Positions 7,738 to 14,840 of a stretch of 17,070 bases of DNA are shown piece after piece. The notes below the pieces were generated by a model, which was given only the letters and a program-made list of their open reading frames with translations, was not told the origin of the DNA and did not search any database. The position numbers were made by a program, and so were the translations under genes. This DNA is from Succinimonas sp963628765 (lineage in GTDB: Bacteria; Pseudomonadota; Gammaproteobacteria; Enterobacterales; Succinivibrionaceae). Positions within the stretch are counted from its first letter, which is position 1, and the number at the start of each line of letters is the position of its first letter. The stretch is taken from positions 1 to 17,070 of the forward strand of contig CAVGFV010000007.1 in the NCBI GenBank assembly GCA_963628765.1, read 5' to 3'.

Positions 7738-8201
7738 TGAAAAATTTTATAAAAACTTTGGTGATTCTGACTGCCATTTCAGGCACCGCTTTAGCAGATG
7801 TGAATAAAGAAAATAACCAAGCTGACCAAGTCGGAATGTTTGGTGGGATGCCTGTAGAAGAAATTATTCAGGATGTAAAGGCTATAACAGCTTTGCAAAA
7901 CACAGAAGAAGAATTACAAAAAAAATCTAATGATGTGATGAAACTGGCATCTGTTACTTTTGATGATAAAACGCTAATGGTTAATTATACTTTTCAGTTA
8001 AAAATTTCACCAGATCCAATTGATTTGGAGAATTTCATTAAAGGTATCTCCAAAGATTTTATAACGATGGATTGCGAATATAAGAATTTCGCCCATGAAA
8101 AAATAGGGAACAAATACGTAATTAAAGATATCCTTGGCAACGAAATATTTGCAACGGAAACTTCTTATCAAAAGTGTCTCCATCCTGGAATAATGAGATA
8201 A
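7737..8201 (+). CDS. small exported protein of unknown function
   Basis: I do not recognise this protein. From the ATG at 7737 it has 154 residues. It starts with a signal-peptidase-I leader: Lys2/Lys6, a hydrophobic stretch TLVILTAISG and the cleavage motif A-L-A at 18-20 before Asp21, so a periplasmic or secreted product is predicted. The mature part is acidic, has a helical region at about 39-70 (EEIIQDV to NDVMKLA) and then a probable beta-rich part. Two cysteines, at 113 and 147, could form one disulfide. The ATG overlaps the polA stop as TAATG, with GGAG at 7721-7724, so it is translationally coupled to polA. An open extension to a TTG at 7719 would hide the signal peptide and is rejected. 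Its stop lies two bases from the convergent lpxH stop with no terminator between. Confidence 0.8.
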   Translation: MKNFIKTLVILTAISGTALADVNKENNQADQVGMFGGMPVEEIIQDVKAITALQNTEEELQKKSNDVMKLASVTFDDKTLMVNYTFQLKISPDPIDLENFIKGISKDFITMDCEYKNFAHEKIGNKYVIKDILGNEIFATETSYQKCLHPGIMR

Positions 8202-8203
8202 AA

Positions 8204-8929
8204 CTAATACCCTTCAGTATCAACCTTTATAAGCTGGGGGGGGGCCGATTCGGAAAGTTTTATGTAAGTGAATGAATCGTCATTCCAATTTCCCGTATCA
8301 CAGATAGTGATATCGTGTTCACTATGGATATCTGCGCAGTGGGTGTGCCCATGTACCATAATATTTGCTTGATATTTTTTTAGGTACTTTTGAGCCAATG
8401 GAAAGTTGATTTTTTCCATACGGCAGTTAGTTTCGTGGAATCTTCTTTGGCTTTTTATTCTCATGTTCTCTGCGATTTTTACACGTTTCTCATGAGTAGT
8501 AATTAAAAAGAAAATTTTTTGAAATATTCTGATTCGGCTAAAGGAACGGAATAATTGATATAGCTTTTTCTCTGTGCAGAGTTCATCACCGTGAAGAAGC
8601 AAAATCTTTCTGCCTAAATGTCCAATAACATAACAAGCAGGGAGAAGCTTAAAACCAAACCATAAAGCATCTTTATTGTTAAGCAAAAAGTCTCGATTGC
8701 CCTGGATAAAATAACAATCAATATTTAGTTCTTTGAGCTTTGAGATAGCCTTTCTTACTCGATCTTGGGCGGAATTTTGCGGATCTAGGCCAACATAATA
8801 TGCGAAAAGATCCCCTAGTATATATAGGGAATCATTTTCTTTTAAAGTCAAAGCAAACTTTTCAAATAGGCAGGTAAGTTTTTCATTTTCTGGCGTTAAA
8901 TGAAGGTCTGCTATGATATATGTGGCCAT
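8204..8929 (-). CDS. lpxH: UDP-2,3-diacylglucosamine diphosphatase
   Basis: Peripheral inner-membrane metallophosphoesterase of lipid A synthesis; it hydrolyses UDP-2,3-diacylglucosamine to lipid X and UMP. At 241 residues it matches E. coli LpxH (240). The calcineurin-type metal ligands are all in place: D8-x-H10, GD40LF, GN78RDF, H113GD and GH195TH197, with LCTE following as in the E. coli enzyme. The gene is downstream of ppiB with 9 bases between them, the same ppiB-lpxH order as E. coli, and has no clear ribosome site of its own, suggesting coupling. Near the 3' end the coding strand carries nine consecutive C (8236-8244 on the window strand), encoding Ala-Pro-Pro-Gln; slippage there would alter only about the last dozen residues. 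Confidence 0.96.
   Translation of the reverse strand: MATYIIADLHLTPENEKLTCLFEKFALTLKENDSLYILGDLFAYYVGLDPQNSAQDRVRKAISKLKELNIDCYFIQGNRDFLLNNKDALWFGFKLLPACYVIGHLGRKILLLHGDELCTEKKLYQLFRSFSRIRIFQKIFFLITTHEKRVKIAENMRIKSQRRFHETNCRMEKINFPLAQKYLKKYQANIMVHGHTHCADIHSEHDITICDTGNWNDDSFTYIKLSESAPPQLIKVDTEGY
8236..8244 (-). repeat. nine-base homopolymer (C9 on coding strand) in lpxH
   Basis: Nine G on the window strand, C on the lpxH strand, in otherwise AT-rich DNA. It lies about 12 codons before the lpxH stop. Long G/C tracts are slippage-prone and are also common sequencing or assembly error sites. Confidence 0.9.
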
Positions 8930-8938
8930 AAGTAATGC

Positions 8939-9436
8939 TTAATCAGTTACTTCTACTTGAAGAATTTCAACAGGTGTTGCAGGAACGTCAGCATAGTAAC
9001 CAACTCTAGTTGTCTTTAATTTTTCAATGCTATCAACAACTTCTTGGCCTGCGGTTACTTTACCAAATACGCAATATCCCCAACCATTGAGATTCTTACC
9101 ACTGAAATTTAAAAAGCTATTATCTTTAGTGTTGATAAAGAATTGAGAGGTAGCTGAGTGTGGATCATTGGTTCTTGCCATGGCTATAGTATATTTTTCA
9201 TTCTTTAAGCCATTGTCTGCTTCATTTTTAATAGGAGATTTTTGACCATCTTTGGTATTCATGTCCTTGGTTAAACCGCCACCTTGAATCATGAAATTCT
9301 TAATTACACGGTGGAAGATTGTTCCGTTGTAGTAACCAGATTTGCAGTAATCAATAAAATTAGCACAAGTTATAGGTGCTTTTTCTGGCATTAACTCTAT
9401 AGTAATATTACCCAAAGATGTTTTTAATGTAATCAT
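8939..9436 (-). CDS. ppiB: peptidyl-prolyl cis-trans isomerase B (cyclophilin)
   Basis: Cytoplasmic cyclophilin-type prolyl isomerase that assists protein folding. The 165 residues match E. coli PpiB (164) throughout: FHRVIKNFMIQGGG (about 41-54) holds the catalytic Arg-Phe/Gln region, followed by AMART, HSATSQFFIN (about 93-102) and NGWGYCVFGKV. There is no signal peptide, so it is the cytoplasmic PpiB rather than periplasmic PpiA. The start ATG at 9434-9436 has GGAG at 9444-9447. It leads the ppiB-lpxH pair and is divergent from cysS, an arrangement also seen in E. coli. Confidence 0.96.
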   Translation of the reverse strand: MITLKTSLGNITIELMPEKAPITCANFIDYCKSGYYNGTIFHRVIKNFMIQGGGLTKDMNTKDGQKSPIKNEADNGLKNEKYTIAMARTNDPHSATSQFFINTKDNSFLNFSGKNLNGWGYCVFGKVTAGQEVVDSIEKLKTTRVGYYADVPATPVEILQVEVTD

Positions 9437-9470
9437 AATTAAACTCCATATAAACTTAGTTTGCTCTACG

Positions 9471-9479
9471 ATTTTAGCA
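9471..9479 (-). promoter_or_regulatory. candidate extended -10 promoter for ppiB-lpxH
   Basis: On the minus strand the sequence reads TGC-TAAAAT, an extended -10 pattern, placing initiation near 9464 and giving a leader of under 30 bases before the ppiB ATG. The -35 region is poor, which is tolerated with an extended -10. Tentative. Confidence 0.4.
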
Positions 9480-9588
9480 TAAATAAAAAAGTCTTTGTTT
9501 GTACGGAATGGATTAGGAATTTATTTAATTCTGAAAGGTTCGTGTTCAATGAAATAGTTTTGTTGTGATGAATGTCTGTGTTGTAATA

Positions 9589-9614
9589 AAATCTATACAT
9601 AGCTCCATAGATTT
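9589..9614. repeat. inverted repeat in the ppiB/cysS divergent region
   Basis: AAATCTAT at 9589-9596 and ATAGATTT at 9607-9614 form a perfect 8-bp dyad with a 10-base loop, roughly midway between the two divergent start codons. It could be an operator or a leader hairpin; it has no U tract and does not look like a terminator. Confidence 0.5.
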
Positions 9615-9709
9615 GTCCGTGGAAGTAGTCAGAATAAATATTGTGCACTGAATACAATAATTTGCTTTTGATTTTTAGTGAAACTTTTAGTTGATACAGG
9701 ATTTACAAA

Positions 9710-11086
9710 ATGCTGGAGATTTATAACTCCTTAACACATAGAAAAGAAAAATTTGTACCTATTACTCCTGGCAAAGTTGGGATGTATGTGTGCGGCGTTA
9801 CCGTATACGACCTTTGCCATATTGGACATGGTCGTACTTTTGTGTGTTTTGATACTATTGTTAGATACTTAAGATATTCTGGATATGACGTAACTTACGT
9901 AAGAAATATTACAGATGTTGATGACAAAATTATCAAAAGAGCTAATGAAAATGGTGAATCTTGTGAAAGTTTAACCTCTCGTTTAACTCAAGAAATGTAC
10001 GCAGATTTTGATGCTTTAGGAATTCTTCGTCCTGATATCGAACCTCGTGCAACTAAAAGTATCGACGATATTATCCAAATTGTTGAAAAGCTCGTAGAAA
10101 ACGGAAATGCATACATTGCTGATAATGGTGATGTTATGTTTTCTATAGATTCTTTCCCAGAATATGGAAAATTGTCAGGCCAAGTTCTCGACGATTTAAA
10201 AGCTGGCGCGCGAGTTAATGTTGAAGCAAGCAAAAAGAATCCATATGACTTTGTGCTTTGGAAAATGTCCAAACCAGGCGAACCAATGTGGGATTCACCT
10301 TGGGGTAAGGGCCGTCCAGGATGGCATATAGAATGTTCTGCCATGAACTCCCGCTATCTTGGTAAAGAATTTGATATCCATGGTGGTGGCTCAGACTTGA
10401 TTTTCCCTCATCATGAAAATGAAATAGCTCAAAGCTGCTGTGCTTGGCATACTCACTATGTTCATTATTGGATGCATTCTGGAATGATGATGATTAATAA
10501 AGAAAAGATGTCTAAATCTTTAGGCAATTTCTTTACTATTCGTGATCTTCTAGAGAAGTATGATGGTGAGACTTTAAGATATTTCTTGATGAGTGCTCAG
10601 TATAGAGGCCAGTTAAATTATTCAGAAGATAACATTAAACAGTCTAAGGCAGCTTTATCACGCTTATACACAGCTTTAAGAGATCTTCCAGAGGCATCTC
10701 CTGCTACTGATACCGTCTATGAAGAAAATTTCAAGAAAGCCATGGACGATGATTTTAATACCCCTGTTGCTTACTCAGTATTGTTTGATTTAGCTCGAGA
10801 CATAAATATAAACAAAACTGAGAATCCATCAAAAGCTGCAGAATTAGGTGCTCTTTTGAAAAAACTAGGTGGCATTTTAGGTTTACTTGGCAATGATCCC
10901 GAAGCGTACTTAAAATCAGACGATAAATCAGATACTTCAGAAATCGAAGCACTGATAAAAACCCGTAATGATGCTAGAAAGGTAAAGAATTGGGCCCTTG
11001 CTGATGAAGCTAGAAATAAGCTATCCGAAATGGGAATCGTGATTGAAGATGGTCCAAACGGTACTACCTGGAGAAGAAAAAATTAA
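9710..11086 (+). CDS. cysS: cysteinyl-tRNA synthetase
   Basis: Class I aminoacyl-tRNA synthetase that charges tRNA-Cys in the cytoplasm. The 458 residues compare with 461 in E. coli. The zinc site that selects cysteine is complete: Cys28 (YVCGVT), Cys209 (GWHIEC), His234 and Glu238 (FPHHENE). The ATP-binding HIGH motif is at 37-40 and KMSKS at 266-270. The C-terminal anticodon-binding domain ends in the usual small basic module. The start ATG at 9710 has an AGGA site about 8 bases upstream. The gene is monocistronic, divergent from ppiB-lpxH, and ends in a strong rho-independent terminator at 11185-11215. Confidence 0.98.
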   Translation: MLEIYNSLTHRKEKFVPITPGKVGMYVCGVTVYDLCHIGHGRTFVCFDTIVRYLRYSGYDVTYVRNITDVDDKIIKRANENGESCESLTSRLTQEMYADFDALGILRPDIEPRATKSIDDIIQIVEKLVENGNAYIADNGDVMFSIDSFPEYGKLSGQVLDDLKAGARVNVEASKKNPYDFVLWKMSKPGEPMWDSPWGKGRPGWHIECSAMNSRYLGKEFDIHGGGSDLIFPHHENEIAQSCCAWHTHYVHYWMHSGMMMINKEKMSKSLGNFFTIRDLLEKYDGETLRYFLMSAQYRGQLNYSEDNIKQSKAALSRLYTALRDLPEASPATDTVYEENFKKAMDDDFNTPVAYSVLFDLARDININKTENPSKAAELGALLKKLGGILGLLGNDPEAYLKSDDKSDTSEIEALIKTRNDARKVKNWALADEARNKLSEMGIVIEDGPNGTTWRRKN

Positions 11087-11184
11087 AATATCTAATTTTT
11101 GATAAACCATTTAGCATACCTCTTACTATCTATAAAGATTGTGAGGTGTATGTGCATCAAAAGTTAAGATAATTTCATTGACAG

Positions 11185-11215
11185 CTAGTATGTGCAATGG
11201 CACATACTAGTTTTT
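11185..11215 (+). terminator. rho-independent terminator of cysS
   Basis: The stem CTAGTATGTGC (11185-11195) / GCACATACTAG (11200-11210) is perfect over 11 bp with the 4-base loop AATG, followed at once by TTTTT (11211-11215). The other strand lacks a T run, so it acts on the cysS transcript, about 100 bases past the stop. Confidence 0.92.
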
Positions 11216-11255
11216 CTAAAGAACAAGAATGTAGAATTTATTTTGGGTGGAAATC

Positions 11256-12164
11256 CTATTCTATATTCTGAACCTGTTCACGCATCTGTTCTATTTGTAC
11301 TTTAAGTTCCACACTAGCATCAGTAACTTCTATGTTGACTGATTTTGATGCGATCGTATTGGATTCTCTATTAAATTCTTGCATTAAAAAATCTAACTTT
11401 TTACCGACAACGCCACCGTTTTGAAGAATACCTTGGGTTTGGTCTATGTGGGAGGTTAATCTGTTTAGTTCTTCAGAGATGTCTATTTTTTGCGCAAAGA
11501 TGATAATCTCTTGCTCCAAAATATTAGAATCTAGCTTTACGTTATGGTTATCCATAATCTCTTGAATTTTACTACGTTGCCAATTAACTATATCCGGCAT
11601 GTTACTTTTAATAACAGATACCATATTGGAGATGGTGTTTAAGTGCTCTGTTATAAAGTTCTTGAGGTGCTCGCCTTCATAGATTCTTGACTGATCAAAT
11701 TTTGCTAAGGTCTCATTAAAAGTTTTAATGACTAATTCATTGAGATCTTGTCCTGGAGTTGTTATGGCGTTACTGTAAAGTACTCCTGGGTACTTAAGAA
11801 TCTCCATAGCGTTCTTTTCAGTAAGTCTTTTTTCTAATTCCTGAACGTTAGTGTCGCTTTCCTGTTGGGGATTTATTTTACAAATTTTTGAGAGATTTTT
11901 TATAAGGGATTGGGCGAGCTTTTCATTTAATAAAAAATCATCTCCTTGGGATAACTTTTTAACGTTAATAGTTACTGTTAATTTCCCGCGTGCAACGGCT
12001 TTTTTAATGATGTTTCGTAAGCCGAATTCTATGTTGCTAAGAAAATCAGGCAAAAAGAAAAAAATTTCTAGGTAACGAGAATTTACTGATTTTATAGATA
12101 TTGAAATCTGATAGTTATCGTTTGTGATTTCAGAACTCGCAAAGCCGGTCATGCTTTTTATCAT
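11256..12164 (-). CDS. yicC: YicC-family endoribonuclease
   Basis: Member of the YicC/YloC family; the E. coli protein is reported as an endoribonuclease acting on small RNAs. From the ATG at 12164 the protein has 302 residues (E. coli 287). It begins with the family signature MIKSMTGFASS and continues with SVNSRYLE and LNEKLAQSL. It ends with the highly conserved C-terminal block KLDFLMQEFNRESNTIASKS followed by ELKVQIEQMREQVQNIE, almost identical to E. coli. A TTG four codons upstream is open but rejected, because GAGGG at 12170-12174 is ideally placed for the ATG. It is divergent from pyrE, as in E. coli, where rph lies between them; rph is absent here. Confidence 0.94.
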   Translation of the reverse strand: MIKSMTGFASSEITNDNYQISISIKSVNSRYLEIFFFLPDFLSNIEFGLRNIIKKAVARGKLTVTINVKKLSQGDDFLLNEKLAQSLIKNLSKICKINPQQESDTNVQELEKRLTEKNAMEILKYPGVLYSNAITTPGQDLNELVIKTFNETLAKFDQSRIYEGEHLKNFITEHLNTISNMVSVIKSNMPDIVNWQRSKIQEIMDNHNVKLDSNILEQEIIIFAQKIDISEELNRLTSHIDQTQGILQNGGVVGKKLDFLMQEFNRESNTIASKSVNIEVTDASVELKVQIEQMREQVQNIE

Positions 12165-12169
12165 ATTTA

Positions 12170-12174
12170 CCCTC
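12170..12174 (-). promoter_or_regulatory. ribosome binding site of yicC
   Basis: GAGGG on the minus strand, five bases before the ATG at 12164. It rules out the open TTG at 12176, which overlaps this site. Confidence 0.7.
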
Positions 12175-12264
12175 AAATTTTATTATTGTGCTTAGTTGTT
12201 TTAAAAATTGATTAGATAGAAGGACATATATGTTTTACTTAATATAGGTTTATATCCACAGTCT

Positions 12265-12307
12265 ATATAATCCACTTTTAACTAATTTTATTGGTGTGGA
12301 ATTATAT
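12265..12307. promoter_or_regulatory. pyrE promoter -10 inside an inverted repeat
   Basis: TATAAT at 12266-12271 is a perfect -10 for pyrE (the -35 is poor). It sits in the left arm of a dyad: ATATAATCCAC (12265-12275) pairs with GTGGAATTATAT (12296-12307) with one bulged T and a 20-base loop. Initiation near 12278 would give a leader of about 90 bases. The dyad could be an operator, or its overlap with the -10 may be coincidental in AT-rich DNA. Confidence 0.35.
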
Positions 12308-12356
12308 CAGAGCCACTTTGATATGTTTTATAATAGCGTCGATTCAAACTTTTATT

Positions 12357-12362
12357 GGGAAG
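12357..12362 (+). promoter_or_regulatory. ribosome binding site of pyrE
   Basis: GGGAAG five bases before the ATG at 12368. It supports that start over an in-frame GTG at 12296, which has no ribosome site. Confidence 0.6.
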
Positions 12363-12367
12363 AAAAC

Positions 12368-13015
12368 ATGAAAGATTATAAGAAAGCATTTATAGAATTA
12401 GCCTTAAAAAGAAATGTTTTAAGGTTTGGCTCCTTTACTTTAAAATCAGGAAGAATAAGCCCTTATTTTTTTAATGCCGGTCTTTTTTGCACAGGTAGCG
12501 ATCTTGGTTTATTAGGTGAATATTATGCTGAAGCTCTACACGACTCTGGCATTGATTTTGACCTTTTGTTTGGCCCTGCATATAAAGGAATTCCAATTGT
12601 TGCTGCTGCATCTATTGCTTATGCCAAAAAGTTTGGAAAAGACACTCCTTGGGTATTCAACAGAAAGGAAAGTAAGGATCACGGAGAAGGTGGCAATTTA
12701 GTAGGTGCTCCTTTGACTGGTAAAGTTGTCTTAGTTGATGACGTAATTACAGCGGGTACTGCTATTAGACAATCAATGGGCATTATCCAAGATGCTGGTG
12801 CTAATCTTTCAGGTGTTTTAATCGCTTTAGATCGTCAGGAAAAGGGTAAAAGCGATTTGAGTGCTATCCAGGAAGTAGAGCGTGACTTTAACACTAAAGT
12901 TATTTCAATTATAACTATGAAGGACCTTATAGATTATTTATCTGAGGTTCCGGAATTAAAGCAGCATATTCCTGAAATGCGTGAATACCGCGTTAAATAC
13001 GGTATAAATGAATAA
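12368..13015 (+). CDS. pyrE: orotate phosphoribosyltransferase
   Basis: Pyrimidine de novo enzyme that joins orotate and PRPP to give OMP. The chosen ATG gives 215 residues (E. coli 213) and aligns from the first residues (MKDYKKAFIELAL). Visible sites are LKSGRISPYFFNAGLF (25-40), GPAYKGIP (69-76) with the catalytic-region Lys73, the flexible loop KESKDHGEGGN (100-110), and the PRPP-binding motif VLVDDVITAGTA (121-132). The open 24-codon upstream extension has no ribosome site and is rejected. Unlike E. coli, pyrE is not behind rph, so the rph-pyrE transcription/translation-coupled attenuation described there cannot work in the same way; I see no U-tract attenuator in the leader. A strong bidirectional terminator follows. 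Confidence 0.97.
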   Translation: MKDYKKAFIELALKRNVLRFGSFTLKSGRISPYFFNAGLFCTGSDLGLLGEYYAEALHDSGIDFDLLFGPAYKGIPIVAAASIAYAKKFGKDTPWVFNRKESKDHGEGGNLVGAPLTGKVVLVDDVITAGTAIRQSMGIIQDAGANLSGVLIALDRQEKGKSDLSAIQEVERDFNTKVISIITMKDLIDYLSEVPELKQHIPEMREYRVKYGINE

Positions 13016-13065
13016 GACGATAGTTTTCGTTCAGAATCTTTAATCAAAAGTCTTTATTAAGATCA

Positions 13066-13098
13066 TTAAAAAGCCCTGTTTCAAACAGGGCTTTTTAA
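13066..13098. terminator. bidirectional terminator between pyrE and mscS
   Basis: TTAAAAAGCCCTGTTT (13066-13081) and its exact complement AAACAGGGCTTTTTAA (13083-13098) form a near-perfect palindrome: a GC-rich AGCCCTG/CAGGGCT core with A5/T5 flanks. Both strands therefore end in a T run, which suits the convergent genes pyrE and mscS. Confidence 0.93.
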
Positions 13099-13165
13099 GT
13101 TTATGTATAGTTGGGTATTCGACAAATAATTACTAAAAATTTTGTTCGAACACTTCTTTTATCAA

Positions 13166-14062
13166 TTACGCATTCTTATTCATTACGGTAATGGTCTTGA
13201 ATGGTATTTCGATACCTGCTTCAGTAAGTGCAGTAACAGCCTTTTCTGTATTATCGAAATATACATCCCAGTAATCAGCGTTCTTAACCCATACACGAGT
13301 GGTGATGTTAATGCTTGATTCACCAAGAGAACCAATTACAACGGTAATACCGTCTTCCTTGATAATGCGGCTATCTGCTTCGAATACTGCAAGAAGGGCA
13401 GCTTTAGCTTTCTTTAAGTCTGAGCCATAAGCAACACCAAAATCAATATTTACACGGCGTTTTTCCATACGAGAGTAGTTGATGATGGTAGCTGAGCTAA
13501 CAGCGCTATTTGGAAGGATGATAAGTTTATTATCAACAGATAATAGGGTTGTGGTGAAAATGGTTATTTCTTGAACAGTACCTGTTTGGCCTGCTGCTTC
13601 AATAAATTCACCAACCTTAATTGGTCTGAATAGAAGGAGCATTACGCCTGCAGCAAAGTTTGATAATGAACCCTGTAAAGCCATGCCAACTGCAAATGAA
13701 GCCGCACCGATGATAGCTACAAATGAAGCTGTTTGGATGCCTACTTGAGCTAGTGCAGCGGTTATTGTGAAGGCTAGTACTGCATACTTTATGATGTTAG
13801 CTGTGAACTTTGATACTGTTGGTTCAACTTTTGCCCTATTCATAAGGCCTTGACTGATGTTGTGGATAATTTTTGCTAATAACCAGCCAACAATCAATAT
13901 TGCGATTGCGCTTAATACATCAATGCCGAAACCTATGATTTGATCTTGATGGGATGACAAATATCCTAAAGGATCGTTGATTATAGATGAATCGACTAAG
14001 TCTGTGATTTTAGTAGAGCTTGGAGCTTCCTTTGCTACTTCTGCTGCAACTTCTTCTGCCAT
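13166..14062 (-). CDS. mscS: small-conductance mechanosensitive channel (MscS family)
   Basis: Inner-membrane heptameric channel that opens under membrane tension to release solutes on osmotic downshock. From the ATG at 14062 it has 298 residues (E. coli MscS 286). Predicted helices are TM1 about 42-66, TM2 about 88-108 and the pore-lining TM3 about 112-146, with the glycine/alanine-rich stretch IIGAASFAVGMALQGSLSN and then FAAGVMLLLFRPIKVGE, close to MscS. The cytoplasmic beta and alpha/beta domains follow (PNSAV, GVAYGSD, INITTRVWV). A TTG twenty codons upstream is open, but the ATG has AGGA at 14070-14073. The gene lies between dut and pyrE, the place held by slmA in E. coli. The N-terminal 40 residues are Ala/Glu-rich and differ from E. 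coli. Confidence 0.93.
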   Translation of the reverse strand: MAEEVAAEVAKEAPSSTKITDLVDSSIINDPLGYLSSHQDQIIGFGIDVLSAIAILIVGWLLAKIIHNISQGLMNRAKVEPTVSKFTANIIKYAVLAFTITAALAQVGIQTASFVAIIGAASFAVGMALQGSLSNFAAGVMLLLFRPIKVGEFIEAAGQTGTVQEITIFTTTLLSVDNKLIILPNSAVSSATIINYSRMEKRRVNIDFGVAYGSDLKKAKAALLAVFEADSRIIKEDGITVVIGSLGESSINITTRVWVKNADYWDVYFDNTEKAVTALTEAGIEIPFKTITVMNKNA

Positions 14063-14069
14063 TGTTTTA

Positions 14070-14073
14070 TCCT
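14070..14073 (-). promoter_or_regulatory. ribosome binding site of mscS
   Basis: AGGA on the minus strand, seven bases before the ATG at 14062; it favours that ATG over the TTG at 14122. Confidence 0.5.
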
Positions 14074-14186
14074 GTATTGTTAATAAGTTATTTAGCTTTT
14101 TAGATGTGCTTTTGGTGAACAAAACACCTAAAAAAGCATCACTTTTTTATTTTAGCATTAATTCTTTTTCTAAGATTTAGGACGAG

Positions 14187-14232
14187 AAGTGGTTCCTTTT
14201 TGAAGATTAGGTATTAGCTTTTAGAACCACTT
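14187..14232. terminator. inverted repeat downstream of dut, possible terminator
   Basis: AAGTGGTTC (14187-14195) and GAACCACTT (14224-14232) are a perfect 9-bp dyad with a 28-base loop, 28 bases past the dut stop. There is no T run after it on the minus strand and a weak one (TTTTATT) on the plus strand, so termination of dut is possible but not clear. Confidence 0.4.
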
Positions 14233-14259
14233 TTATTGAGAGGTAAGACTTTAGGAGGA

Positions 14260-14736
14260 TTATTTAATTCCTGTTGAACCAAAGCCTTCTTCGCCTCGTG
14301 AAGTTTCTTCGAATTCAGAAACAACCTTAAATGAAGCTTTAACTATAGGGAGGAATACGATTTGGGCAATTCGCATGCCTGGTTCTATCTCGAAATCTGT
14401 TTGGCTACGGTTCCAAGCAGAAACCATTAAAGGACCTTGATAATCTGAATCAATGAGTCCTACAAGATTACCAAGGACAATGCCATGTTTTGCTCCTAAG
14501 CCGGATCTTGGAAGTATAGTAGCGCAAATATTCTGATTCTTAATGTATATACTAATACCAGTTGGAATGAGTATGCTTTCACCAGCGTGTAGTACGAGGT
14601 TCTTCTCAGGCATTGCATACAGGTCAATTCCAGCCGCACCATCAGTTTTATATGATGGCAAAGGAAATTCTTTACCATCTCCGATTCTGGAATCAAGAAT
14701 GCGAAGCTCAATTTCGGATTGCATATTGTTAGTCAT
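14260..14736 (-). CDS. dut: deoxyuridine 5'-triphosphate nucleotidohydrolase
   Basis: Trimeric dUTPase that hydrolyses dUTP to dUMP and pyrophosphate, keeping uracil out of DNA and feeding dTMP synthesis. The 158 residues (E. coli about 151) show all five family motifs in order: I GAAGIDLYA (33-41), II PRSGLG (76-81), III GLIDSDYQG (93-101) with the catalytic aspartate, IV RIAQIVFLP (122-130) and V RGEEGFGSTG (147-156). The ATG at 14736 has a GGAAAA-type ribosome site; an ATG four codons in is the alternative. It lies downstream of coaBC on the same strand, as in E. coli (coaBC-dut), separated by 186 bases that contain two long inverted repeats. Confidence 0.97.
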   Translation of the reverse strand: MTNNMQSEIELRILDSRIGDGKEFPLPSYKTDGAAGIDLYAMPEKNLVLHAGESILIPTGISIYIKNQNICATILPRSGLGAKHGIVLGNLVGLIDSDYQGPLMVSAWNRSQTDFEIEPGMRIAQIVFLPIVKASFKVVSEFEETSRGEEGFGSTGIK

Positions 14737-14794
14737 TTATTTTCCGTTTTACAGTTAGACAAAAATTTTAATTTGGTTTCAGAAATGCTGATTT

Positions 14795-14834
14795 ACGCAT
14801 GAATTAAAACAAAGAGGTATTTTAATTCATGCGT
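14795..14834. repeat. perfect 15-bp inverted repeat in the coaBC-dut gap
   Basis: ACGCATGAATTAAAA (14795-14809) and TTTTAATTCATGCGT (14820-14834) are exact complements around a 10-base loop. On the minus strand the stem is followed by AAATCAGC, not a T run, so it is not a standard terminator; it would sit in the dut leader of a coaBC-dut transcript. Confidence 0.8.
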
Positions 14835-14840
14835 CTCGTT

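Noticed and set aside
9466..9657. 63-codon minus-strand open frame in the ppiB/cysS gap
   Set aside because: No ribosome site and biased, low-complexity composition; it overlaps the region where both divergent promoters must lie.
9988..10344. 118-codon open frame on the minus strand inside cysS
   Set aside because: Antisense to the conserved catalytic region of CysRS, with no recognisable protein features.
12296..12367. N-terminal extension of PyrE from a GTG
   Set aside because: No ribosome site. The ATG at 12368 has GGGAAG five bases upstream and gives the normal family length.
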